A stretch of 14,417 nucleotides of DNA. It comes from Rhodospirillaceae bacterium. GTDB lineage: Bacteria > Pseudomonadota > Alphaproteobacteria > UBA11073. The notes below the pieces were generated by a model. That model was not told the origin of the DNA. It worked only from the letters and a program-made list of their open reading frames with translations, and made no database searches. Numbering within the stretch: the first letter of the stretch is position 1; each line of letters begins with the position of its first letter. This document shows, one piece after another, positions 6,629 through 13,096 of the stretch. Made by a program: the position numbers and the translations under genes. The DNA is taken from NCBI GenBank assembly GCA_003536545.1, contig DPZW01000068.1, positions 1,584-16,000 of the forward strand. Reading direction: 5' to 3'.

Positions 6629-6969
6629 TGACGCTTAAACCCCAAACCGATTACGCAAACTTTGCTGCGCTGGATATTCGCGTGGGAAAAATCATCAAGG
6701 TGGAAGACGCCGAAAGCAAAAAACCAACTTACCGCATGACGGTGGATTTTGGCCCGGATATCGGCATTAAAATCAGCTGCGGCGCATACCGCCATTATAG
6801 TAAGGAAGAATTAGTCGGCTGCCAGATCATTGGCGTGATGAATTTGGGCACCCGCAAAATGGGCCCGGAAATTTCAGAATTTCTAACACTGGGCGTTGAA
6901 AATGCAAATGGCGAAGTCATTCGCCTGATGCCGGCAACCGACGTGCCACTGGGCAAAGAAATTTATTAG
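6628..6969 (+). CDS. CsaA-like tRNA-binding-domain protein
   Basis: A 113-aa single-domain protein of the tRNA_bind OB-fold family (CsaA, Trbp111, EMAP-II C-terminal type). CsaA of Bacillus is a dimeric export-related chaperone, and its relatives bind tRNA. Recognisable features are FAALDIRVGKIIKVEDAES (11-29), TVDFGPDIGIKISCGAYRHY, corresponding to the VDFGxEIGIKxSSAQIxxxY of CsaA, and LVGCQIIGVMNLGTRKMG, where CsaA has a VVNFPPRxIG stretch. It is therefore a diverged member, with NLG in place of NFP. The length matches CsaA (about 110 aa). I chose the ATG at 6628, which shares its A with the argF stop codon and follows GGGGGTGA. An ATG at 6607 would add seven odd residues. It ends the arginine operon, and its stop codon lies inside the loop of the terminator hairpin. 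Confidence 0.85.
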   Translation: MTLKPQTDYANFAALDIRVGKIIKVEDAESKKPTYRMTVDFGPDIGIKISCGAYRHYSKEELVGCQIIGVMNLGTRKMGPEISEFLTLGVENANGEVIRLMPATDVPLGKEIY

Positions 6970-6991
6970 TTATTTCTTGCCCAGGGTTTTT
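6949..6991 (+). terminator. Intrinsic terminator of the argD operon
   Basis: CTGGGCAAAGAAAT (6949-6962) pairs with ATTTCTTGCCCAG (6972-6984) to give 13 bp with one bulged A (6957) and a 9-nt loop. GG and five T (6987-6991) follow. The hairpin lies across the 3' ends of both convergent genes, and both stop codons lie in or at the edge of its loop. On the opposite strand there is no T run, so its action on the Xre transcript is uncertain. Confidence 0.8.
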
Positions 6992-7458
6992 ACCATCTCC
7001 AGAACCTGTTTGCGCGTCGCTTCGTCTTTGATCTGATAATAAAGACTTACCAGTTTAAGGGTTTCACTGCGCTGCATCACATCATCTGCGCTATTGTCGG
7101 AATCTTCAGCAAGGCCATAGGCAGGTGCGCGGGTTTGCTTGCCGTAACCTTCATAAAAATAACTGGGGGCCACGCCCAAAACCTGCGCAATCTCCCACAA
7201 GCGCGATGCGCCAATGCGGTTATCGGCACGTTCATATTTTTGTACCTGCTGAAATGTCAGGCCCAAAGCCTGGGCAAGTTTCTCCTGGCTGATATTCTTC
7301 AGCTTGCGAAGCATGCGCAAACGTTTTCCGACATGCGTATCGACGGGGTTGGGCCCGTTGTCGTTTTCACTGGCAACTGCACCAGCAGATTGCGGCATGG
7401 CGACTGCCTGTCGAGGCGAACGTAATGGCTGCTTATAGTTAAAATATGGACTATACAT
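6970..7458 (-). CDS. Xre-family HTH transcriptional regulator
   Basis: A 162-aa cytoplasmic DNA-binding protein. The Cro/CI-type helix-turn-helix spans about 43-104: VGKRLRMLRKLKNISQEKLAQ, then LGLTFQQVQKYERADNRIGASRL with recognition helix about 68-76, then IAQVLGVAPSYFYEG. The sequence PNPVDxHVGxRxRxxR...SQEKLxxxLGLTFQQVQKYE is a hallmark of a widespread alphaproteobacterial Xre group. Targets of this member are unknown to me. A C-terminal helical segment (about 131-158, SETLKLVSLYYQIKDEATRK) is the second conserved part of that group. The ATG at 7458 is supported by GGAG 10 nt upstream. A later ATG at 7398 lacks a good ribosome binding site. The gene is convergent with the arginine operon with no bases between the stop codons, and divergent from mlaD across 187 nt. 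Confidence 0.9.
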   Translation of the reverse strand: MYSPYFNYKQPLRSPRQAVAMPQSAGAVASENDNGPNPVDTHVGKRLRMLRKLKNISQEKLAQALGLTFQQVQKYERADNRIGASRLWEIAQVLGVAPSYFYEGYGKQTRAPAYGLAEDSDNSADDVMQRSETLKLVSLYYQIKDEATRKQVLEMVKTLGKK

Positions 7459-7585
7459 TTAGAGTGAACTCCGTGTTAAAATACCCGCTATAGGCGAGAC
7501 GGTAGCGCATACGATTGCATGGGGTCAAGTTTTTTATCGTTTAATGAAAAAATTCCTAAATTGGCCGGGTCGCCCCATTCGGGTC

Positions 7586-7614
7586 ATGACAAAATCAGAT
7601 AAAACGCCTAGCAT
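7586..7614 (+). promoter_or_regulatory. Putative sigma-70 promoter of mlaD
   Basis: ATGACA (7586-7591, 5/6) and TAGCAT (7609-7614, 4/6) are separated by 17 nt. The predicted start at about 7621 leaves a leader of about 25 nt containing GGTGGAG (7632-7638) before the ATG at 7646. The remainder of the 7459-7585 intergenic stretch is AT-rich, and I could not assign an operator or a convincing promoter for the divergent Xre gene. Confidence 0.5.
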
Positions 7615-7645
7615 GCATCTCGGATTCTAAGGGTGGAGAAGATCA

Positions 7646-8200
7646 ATGAATAGAAATGTTTTGGAAACGGCTTTGGGTGCTATCGTATTGGTCACCGCCA
7701 TTTTGTTTCTGGCACTGGCACTCAATACTGCCAATGCCACTCGCCCGTCTGGATATAAACTTAAAGCGTCCTTTACCAAAATTGATGGGGTGAATGTGGG
7801 TGCAGATGTGCGCGTTTCCGGCATCAAGGCTGGCACAGTCTCAGCCATGACACTGGATGACAATTACCGCGCCATTCTGACCATGGATATTGATAACAGC
7901 GTTAAAATTCCATCTGACAGCGCGGCTGTGATTGCCAGTGGTGGTTTGCTGGGCGATAAATTTATTGCCATAGAGCCAGGCGGCGAAGAAGAAATGCTGA
8001 AAGATGGTGCCGTGATTACCATGACGCAATCGCCGCCAGGCCTTGAACAATTATTGGGTCAGGTGATTTTCAGCATCAACAAACAAAGTGATAATAAAGC
8101 CGCGGAACCTGCGGCTGCATCACCCGCCGCTATGACCATCCCTGCTTCGCCTGCAACGACAGCAGTGACGGCACCCGCGGCCGATGCACCGAGCGAGTAA
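7646..8200 (+). CDS. mlaD: MlaD, MCE-domain lipid-transport protein
   Basis: A 184-aa substrate-binding subunit of the MlaFEDB ABC system, which moves phospholipids between inner and outer membranes. A single N-terminal membrane anchor (about 7-28) precedes one MCE domain (about 36-112) with the typical YKLKASFTKIDGVNVGADVRVSGIKAGTV start and SGGLLGDKFIAIEPGG end. A short helical stretch (SPPGLEQLLGQVIFSIN) matches the MlaD pore helix. The last 35 residues are an Ala/Pro/Thr tail. Strong GGTGGAG sits 7 nt before the ATG. mlaE and mlaF are not adjacent, so this is a detached mlaD as in other alphaproteobacteria. The DUF2155 gene starts 3 nt after the stop, indicating one transcript. Confidence 0.9.
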   Translation: MNRNVLETALGAIVLVTAILFLALALNTANATRPSGYKLKASFTKIDGVNVGADVRVSGIKAGTVSAMTLDDNYRAILTMDIDNSVKIPSDSAAVIASGGLLGDKFIAIEPGGEEEMLKDGAVITMTQSPPGLEQLLGQVIFSINKQSDNKAAEPAAASPAAMTIPASPATTAVTAPAADAPSE

Positions 8201-8203
8201 TGC

Positions 8204-8776
8204 GTGGCTGATCTGCGTTTCACTTGTTGCATCGGAATTTTATCGTTATTCATTTCATCTGCCGCGCTGGCACAGGATGCACCAACCATTGTGGATGATG
8301 TCATTCGGCGGCTGGAAGATAATACCGGCATTACCCTGGCCCCGCCGCCTACAACCCAAATCATTGGATCAGAATTTGAAGATGTGGAACCAGGCATTCC
8401 CGGCATTGTGGATATGGGTGACAATGCGCGCCTGCCCGCTGTGCCACAAGACCCGCCGACCTATGAAGAAAAATCCACCGTGATTTTACGTGCGCTGGAT
8501 AAAGTGACCGCACGCACACAAACTTATGAAATTCCGGTTGGCCAACAATTTAATTTCGGTGCACTGACCATTGCCATTCGCACCTGCCGTTCCCGCCCAC
8601 CGCTGGAGCCCGCCGACAGCGCAGCATTTTTGCAAATTGTGGAACAAAAAGCGGGTGAGCCGATGATCCCCCGTTTCAGCGGCTGGATGTTTTCATCCTC
8701 GCCGTCGCTATCTGCGCTGGAACATCCGACCTATGATATCTGGGTAGTGGGATGTGGTGAGGCGGCTGCGGGTTAG
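8204..8776 (+). CDS. Secreted DUF2155 protein
   Basis: A 190-aa protein with a cleavable signal peptide (hydrophobic 8-23, cleavage likely after ALA at 21-23), so probably periplasmic. After a Pro/Asp-rich segment, residues about 92-186 form the DUF2155 domain: ILRALDKVTARTQTYEIPVGQ, FGALTIAIRTCRSRPP and FSGWMFSSSPSLSALEHPTYDIWVVGC. Cys128 and Cys184 are the domain's two conserved cysteines and may form a disulfide. Conserved across alphaproteobacteria, its biochemical role is unknown to me. The start is a GTG 3 nt after the mlaD stop. The nearby ATG at 8200 is in another frame and stops at once. In relatives that I recall, this gene follows aat on the same strand. Here it faces aat, with the phosphofructokinase gene between them. 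Its stop overlaps that gene's stop by 4 nt. Confidence 0.88.
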   Translation: MADLRFTCCIGILSLFISSAALAQDAPTIVDDVIRRLEDNTGITLAPPPTTQIIGSEFEDVEPGIPGIVDMGDNARLPAVPQDPPTYEEKSTVILRALDKVTARTQTYEIPVGQQFNFGALTIAIRTCRSRPPLEPADSAAFLQIVEQKAGEPMIPRFSGWMFSSSPSLSALEHPTYDIWVVGCGEAAAG

Positions 8777-10146
8777 CTCGTCGCGCCGAGGCCTAGTTTA
8801 TCAGTCCTGCGGCCTTTTGCAGGAGAACCAAGCATATTCAAAGGTGCGGGTTGAACGAATTCCTGTCGACCTGTTAACTCCTTCGATTTAGCAAGCCAGT
8901 AACCTTTCGGTTCATCCCCCAATGAAATATTCAGGTCTTTTAACATTGCAACATTATAGCCGTATGGATCAAAAACTTTCTTCTTTCCTGGATGATCGGC
9001 AATGGAAATCAAACCAAACTCTCCGTCTAATTGTGTCACGACATGATGTGATATGCCAGCCCGCAAACTATCCACCGCTTTAACTGCTAAATTCCATGCC
9101 ATAGTTTTGTCTCTGTCACAAACATCTGCACCACGCTGCGTATGCCCCAACTCAGTGACACGAATTTTACTGTAGAGACTGCGTGTTTCTTTTGGCAATT
9201 GAGTTTTCAATAAATATTCTAAATACTTACCAGTACCACCCATAATAGGCGCGCCATCACCGCTTTTTTGCCCTGTCTCAAGACTGTTACCATCAATGTC
9301 TGTCATGCATTCGCCTACTACTATAACAGTGTAATGTCTCAAACCGGAAATTGCAGCGCGGCGATTATAGCGCGTTAGCAGAAATTCATTTATGGTTTCC
9401 ATATTATAAAGCCCAACAGAACTTTTGACTTTAGCCTCTTCACCCAAGTGCAGCCCTAACACCATATCTGCGTAGGGTGCCCCGTAAACATCCCGAGCAT
9501 TCAGGACTGTATGCGCTAATAACTCTGGCGAATCTCTGCCCATCACCTGCATAATCTGAATACTGCTATGATCTGAGCAAGTAACCATAAGCCGTTGTAA
9601 CTCCGCCGCATTATGCTCAACTGCACTCCACATACCCAAAGAAAAATCAGTTTTGTCGAGATCATTATCAATGGTTTTTCCAACAATCATCAATTTAATA
9701 TCAAGCCCCATCGTTTCTATTTGGTTCGAGACGATTTCAAGGCTTCCATCGCCGCCAATCACAATAAGTGCATCTAATTCCAATGCCTCCAAATTATGAC
9801 GAAAATTATCTAACTGCTCACCATTAGGGATACCATCTGTACAGCTTCCCAAAAAATTGCCTGAACGTTCATAGACTGGATGATATTCTAGCTCTGGGCG
9901 CAAAAGTAGAAAATACTCTGACATAAAGCCGTGGCAATAATCTCGATCAATCGGCGAGAAGTAACTTTGCTGAATCGCGCGTGTCATTACATCGGGATCA
10001 AATTTTTCATGCATCAAGTCTGTGCCTGCGTTACGCAGACCAATCACTTCAATGCCATGTTGCTTTGCATAACGTGCGGCATCTATGGCACAACGCCCAA
10101 CTCCGGGAGCATTTCCACCACTGCCCATAACCCCAATTCGTTTCAT
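8773..10146 (-). CDS. 6-phosphofructokinase, PPi-PFK-like sequence (group with KTIDND motif)
   Basis: A 457-aa cytoplasmic enzyme of the phosphofructokinase superfamily, phosphorylating fructose 6-phosphate. Motifs in order are GSGGNAPGVG (8-17), a diverged nucleotide-loop region GNFLGSCTDG (97-105), and VIGGDGSLEI (129-138). These are followed by GKTIDNDL (156-163) with catalytic Asp160, MGRDSPELLA (202-211) as the sugar-phosphate site, and TELGHTQRGAD (331-341). Gly134 at the position equivalent to E. coli Gly104 suggests ATP. Lys157 in KTIDND is shared with PPi enzymes and with the trypanosomal ATP-PFK lineage, so donor use is not certain. The long form (about 457 aa against 320 for E. coli PfkA) also fits that lineage. 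By hand count, six 60-nt lines gave 138/360 G+C. It has its own promoter and GAGGA before the ATG. It looks acquired. Confidence 0.88.
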   Translation of the reverse strand: MKRIGVMGSGGNAPGVGRCAIDAARYAKQHGIEVIGLRNAGTDLMHEKFDPDVMTRAIQQSYFSPIDRDYCHGFMSEYFLLLRPELEYHPVYERSGNFLGSCTDGIPNGEQLDNFRHNLEALELDALIVIGGDGSLEIVSNQIETMGLDIKLMIVGKTIDNDLDKTDFSLGMWSAVEHNAAELQRLMVTCSDHSSIQIMQVMGRDSPELLAHTVLNARDVYGAPYADMVLGLHLGEEAKVKSSVGLYNMETINEFLLTRYNRRAAISGLRHYTVIVVGECMTDIDGNSLETGQKSGDGAPIMGGTGKYLEYLLKTQLPKETRSLYSKIRVTELGHTQRGADVCDRDKTMAWNLAVKAVDSLRAGISHHVVTQLDGEFGLISIADHPGKKKVFDPYGYNVAMLKDLNISLGDEPKGYWLAKSKELTGRQEFVQPAPLNMLGSPAKGRRTDKLGLGATS

Positions 10147-10189
10147 ATAAATTACATCCTCATTTATTAATAAAAAACTAGGCTAAATA

Positions 10190-10198
10190 ATTATACCA
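10190..10198 (-). promoter_or_regulatory. Extended -10 promoter of the phosphofructokinase gene
   Basis: On the minus strand TGGTATAAT is a perfect extended -10 (TGnTATAAT; TATAAT at 10195-10190). There is no good -35 at 16-18 nt, which extended -10 promoters can do without. Transcription would start near 10183, leaving a leader of about 37 nt that includes GAGGA before the ATG at 10146. The region 10147-10222 is very AT-rich. Confidence 0.6.
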
Positions 10199-10222
10199 TA
10201 TTTAGCAAATTAAATTCTAAAT

Positions 10223-10795
10223 CTATGTGCGCAGCAGCAAGTTTAGATAATCAGTGCGCCGCATTTCGGCAAAACCAAACTGGGATAAATGGCTGGTTTG
10301 AAACTGGGCATCCAGCCATTTAAAACCATTACTTTTCAGATAGTTAACAAGCTCCACCAGGCATAGTTTGGAGGCATCCCGTGCCCTGGAAAACATGCTC
10401 TCGCCGCAAAAGACCGGCACGCCGGGCACAGCCACGCCATACAACCCACCCGCGAGTGTTTTTCCATCCCATAACTCAATGCTATGGGCATGGCCCTGTC
10501 GGTGCAGCTGAATATAGAGATCAATCAATTCATCATTCAGCCAGGTCTCATCGCGCTCCGTGCAGGCATGGATCACAGCAGGAAAATCTTTGCCCACCGT
10601 TATCGTCTGGTTGATGAGATTGCGATATGTACGCAGCAAGCGTTTGGGCGCGTGAAATTCATCCAGCCTTAAAACTGCGCGCGGGTCAGGTTCATACCAT
10701 TTTATTTCCGTGCCATGACGCGAAGATGCCATCGGGAAAATACCCTGGGCATACGCATTTAATAAAACTTCAGGGGTCAGCTGCATTGCTGACAA
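10223..10795 (-). CDS. aat: Leucyl/phenylalanyl-tRNA--protein transferase
   Basis: A 190-aa enzyme (EC 2.3.2.6) that adds Leu or Phe from aminoacyl-tRNA to proteins with N-terminal Lys or Arg, marking them for ClpS/ClpAP. Motifs are AYAQGIFPMA (14-23), IKWYEPDPRAVL (31-42), TWLNDE (84-89), HAHSIELWDG (102-111) and FCGESMFSRARDASK (129-143), and then LDAQFQTSHLSQFG (161-174). The usual FFGESMF is FCGESMF here. It is a little shorter than most relatives (about 210-230), mostly at the C-terminus. The TTG at 10795 follows AGAAGG with 7-nt spacing and directly abuts the accC stop (TAATTG). The ATG at 10786 (three codons later) is the alternative. It is the last gene of the xseA-aroQ-accB-accC-aat run. 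I saw no terminator hairpin downstream. Confidence 0.94.
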   Translation of the reverse strand: MSAMQLTPEVLLNAYAQGIFPMASSRHGTEIKWYEPDPRAVLRLDEFHAPKRLLRTYRNLINQTITVGKDFPAVIHACTERDETWLNDELIDLYIQLHRQGHAHSIELWDGKTLAGGLYGVAVPGVPVFCGESMFSRARDASKLCLVELVNYLKSNGFKWLDAQFQTSHLSQFGFAEMRRTDYLNLLLRT

Positions 10796-12139
10796 TTACA
10801 AACCTTCTGACAGTTTTTCTTCCAGCCATTTGATCGTGTAATTCCCATCCACAAATTCCGGATCTCGGATAATACGCAGATGCAATGGCAAATTGGTTTT
10901 AATCCCGTCAATCACGGTTTCTTCCAGCGCGCGGCGGAGCCGCAGCAGGCAATCATTCCGGTTAGCGCCGTGTACGATCAGCTTGGCGATCATGCTGTCG
11001 TAATGCGGTGGTACTTTGTAACCCGCGTAAACCGCACTGTCGAAGCGCACACCCAAACCGCCCGCCGGGTGAAAATCCGTGATTTTTCCAGGCGAAGGCG
11101 CGAAGGTATCCGGATCTTCAGCATTGATCCGGCATTCAATCGAATGGCCGTTAAATTTAATGTCTTCCTGTTTGAACGACAACGGCGCGCCCGATGCCAC
11201 GCGGATCTGTTCGCGCACCAAATCTACGCCTGTGATCATTTCTGTGATGGGATGTTCAATCTGCAAACGTGTATTCATTTCCATGAAGAAGAATTTGCCG
11301 TTTTCATAAAGAAACTCGATTGTTCCCAGGCCGCGATAGCCCAAAAGTTTTGCCGTGCGCGCCGCAAGCTTTCCAACATGGATGCGTTCTTCAGCGTTCA
11401 ATGCAGGGGATGGCGCTTCTTCCACCACTTTCTGGTGGCGGCGTTGAATGGAACAATCACGTTCACCGAAATGTACGACGTTGCCATGCTTATCGCCCAG
11501 CAATTGCACCTCGATATGGCGCGGGTTTGCCAGGAATTGTTCCATATATAATTCGCCATTGCCAAATGCCGCTTTCGCTTCACCGGATGCAAGGCCATAA
11601 GCTTCTTCCATTTCACTGACATTTTGCACAGCTTTCATGCCCTTGCCACCGCCACCTGCAATGGCTTTTAGCAATACCGGATAACCGATTTTATCTGCGA
11701 GTTTTTTTGCAGCGGCGACATCCGGCAGACCGCCATCTGATCCCTGAATAACCGGCATGCCTAAACCGGCAACCGTTTTTTTCGCCATCGCTTTATCACC
11801 CATGATGCGGATATGTTCCGCGGTAGGTCCAATGAATTCAAAGCCGTGCTCTTCCACCATTTCGGCGAATTGCACATTTTCAGACAAAAAACCGATGCCG
11901 GGGTGAATAGCATCCGCACCGGTAATTTCTGCCGCAGAAATTAATGCCGCCATATTCAGATAACTGTCGCGTGATGCGGGCGGGCCAATACAAACACTTT
12001 CATCCGCCAGGCGCACATGCATCGCATCGCTGTCTGCTGTTGAATGCACGGCCACGGTTTTAATACCAAGCTCGCGGCAGGCGCGGTGAATGCGCAGTGC
12101 TGTTTCTCCGCGGTTAGCGATCAGGACCTTATCGAACAT
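10796..12139 (-). CDS. accC: Acetyl-CoA carboxylase, biotin carboxylase subunit
   Basis: A 447-aa ATP-grasp enzyme (EC 6.3.4.14) that carboxylates biotin on AccB, the first half-reaction of malonyl-CoA synthesis for fatty acids. It is nearly colinear with E. coli AccC (449 aa). It shows MFDKVLIANRGETALRI, GFLSEN, the glycine-rich ATP loop AGGGGKGM, and ERDCSIQRRHQKVVEEAP. The catalytic EMNTRLQIEHPITEM segment follows (Glu, Asn and Arg of the ENR set present), and then ECRINAEDP and YDSMIAKL. One departure is HPGIGFLSEN, with Ile82 in place of the nearly universal Tyr. The start ATG overlaps the accB stop by 1 nt (TAATG), so the two are translationally coupled and stoichiometry is probably set by that link. 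Confidence 0.97.
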   Translation of the reverse strand: MFDKVLIANRGETALRIHRACRELGIKTVAVHSTADSDAMHVRLADESVCIGPPASRDSYLNMAALISAAEITGADAIHPGIGFLSENVQFAEMVEEHGFEFIGPTAEHIRIMGDKAMAKKTVAGLGMPVIQGSDGGLPDVAAAKKLADKIGYPVLLKAIAGGGGKGMKAVQNVSEMEEAYGLASGEAKAAFGNGELYMEQFLANPRHIEVQLLGDKHGNVVHFGERDCSIQRRHQKVVEEAPSPALNAEERIHVGKLAARTAKLLGYRGLGTIEFLYENGKFFFMEMNTRLQIEHPITEMITGVDLVREQIRVASGAPLSFKQEDIKFNGHSIECRINAEDPDTFAPSPGKITDFHPAGGLGVRFDSAVYAGYKVPPHYDSMIAKLIVHGANRNDCLLRLRRALEETVIDGIKTNLPLHLRIIRDPEFVDGNYTIKWLEEKLSEGL

Positions 12140-12579
12140 TAACCAATCACCACCAAAGCTTCGCCGAATTCAACCGGCTGGGCATTATCCACCAGAATTT
12201 GTTTTACCGTGCCCGATTTTGTTGCCTTGATCGGATTCATGGTTTTCATCGCCTCGATAATCAATAATGTATCACCAACATTCACATTATCATTCACGGA
12301 TACAAAATTGGGCGCGCCGGGTTGCGGTGCGAGATAAACCGTGCCCACCATGGGTGCGGCAATGGCACCTTCGGGCGCAGCATTGTTGCCTGCCGCTGCC
12401 GCAGGCGCAGCAGCCTGTGGGGCTACAGCGGGTGCAGCCATGGCATAGGCCGGCGCGGCATTTTTGGCAGCGCGAATGGTGGTCTCACCTTCCGTGACTT
12501 CAATTTCCGTCAGGCCGGTCTCTTCCATTAATTTTGCCAACTGGCGAATAGCATCTTCTTGAATGGTAATCTTACCCAT
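12139..12579 (-). CDS. accB: Acetyl-CoA carboxylase, biotin carboxyl carrier protein
   Basis: A 146-aa BCCP. An N-terminal helical part (1-36, QEDAIRQLAKLMEETGLTEIEV) is followed by a flexible Ala/Pro linker (about 38-72). The biotinyl domain (about 73-146) starts IAAPMVGTVYLAPQPGAPNFV and contains IEAMKTMNPI, with Lys112 as the biotinylation site. EAMKTMN in place of EAMKMMN is common in alphaproteobacteria. The domain ends PVEFGEALVVIG. I chose the ATG at 12579, which has AGGAAG a few nt upstream and matches the family N-terminus. The open frame continues upstream to a TTG at 12672, but that would run into aroQ and add an unrelated basic extension. It is coupled to accC by TAATG. Confidence 0.96.
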   Translation of the reverse strand: MGKITIQEDAIRQLAKLMEETGLTEIEVTEGETTIRAAKNAAPAYAMAAPAVAPQAAAPAAAAGNNAAPEGAIAAPMVGTVYLAPQPGAPNFVSVNDNVNVGDTLLIIEAMKTMNPIKATKSGTVKQILVDNAQPVEFGEALVVIG

Positions 12580-12646
12580 CAGACTTCCTTTTCTTGCGCT
12601 ACGGCCTCTAGCTGCTTGAGCGCGTTTTATGAATGATTTGAGTGTT

Positions 12647-13096
12647 TTAGGCGGATTTTGCGGGAAGGGCAAGTTTTACGGCAGCTTCCACTGCCATCAC
12701 GTAACCCTTTGATTTATGGCCCATAATTACCTCTGTCGCCACGCGTGAGACATAGGAATGCTGGCGAAACGCCTCGCGCGCATGGATATTGGACAGGTGG
12801 ACCTCAATCACAGGAATCCCGGCGATTTCCAGCGCATCCATCAAGGCGATAGAGGTATGGCTATAACCGCCAGGGTTGATGATGATGGCAGCCGCCTTCT
12901 CCCGTGCCTCCTGTACCCAGTCAATCAGCACGCCCTCGTGATTGCTCTGGCGAAATTCAATCGTCGCGCCCAGTTCAGCCGCGCGCGCGCGGCACATGGC
13001 CTCAATATCTTTTAAGGTATCACTGCCGTAAATTGCAGGATCGCGCTGGCCGAGCATGTTCAGGTTGGGGCCATTGAGAATATAGATAGGTTTCAT
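12647..13096 (-). CDS. aroQ: 3-dehydroquinate dehydratase, type II
   Basis: A 149-aa enzyme (EC 4.2.1.10) of the shikimate pathway, forming a dodecamer of flavodoxin-like subunits in the family. It has NGPNLNMLGQRDPAIYG (8-24) with catalytic Tyr23. SNHEG (51-55) and INPGGYSHTSIALMDAL (73-89) with Asn74 follow. EVHLSNIHAREAFRQHS (98-114) contains His100 and the substrate-site arginines. All catalytic residues expected for type II enzymes are present. Its ATG overlaps the xseA stop by 4 nt (ATGA), and accB starts 67 nt after its stop. No hairpin strong enough to be a terminator was seen in that gap, so the run is probably one operon. Confidence 0.97.
   Translation of the reverse strand: MKPIYILNGPNLNMLGQRDPAIYGSDTLKDIEAMCRARAAELGATIEFRQSNHEGVLIDWVQEAREKAAAIIINPGGYSHTSIALMDALEIAGIPVIEVHLSNIHAREAFRQHSYVSRVATEVIMGHKSKGYVMAVEAAVKLALPAKSA

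Noticed and set aside
7519..7602. A 27-codon plus-strand frame in the mlaD/Xre intergenic region, considered as a leader peptide.
   Set aside because: No ribosome binding site, no codon run, no following hairpin, and it overlaps the -35 element and the 5' part of the spacer of the predicted mlaD promoter.
8789..8823. Possible terminator hairpins after DUF2155: AGGCC/GGCCT followed by TTT, and CCTGC/GCAGG.
   Set aside because: Stems of only 5 bp with long or T-rich loops, inside the coding sequence of the phosphofructokinase gene. They are mutually exclusive and neither is convincing.
12580..12672. N-terminal extension of AccB to a TTG at 12672.
   Set aside because: It would overlap aroQ and add a basic stretch absent from the family. 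The ATG at 12579 has a good Shine-Dalgarno and the normal AccB N-terminus.
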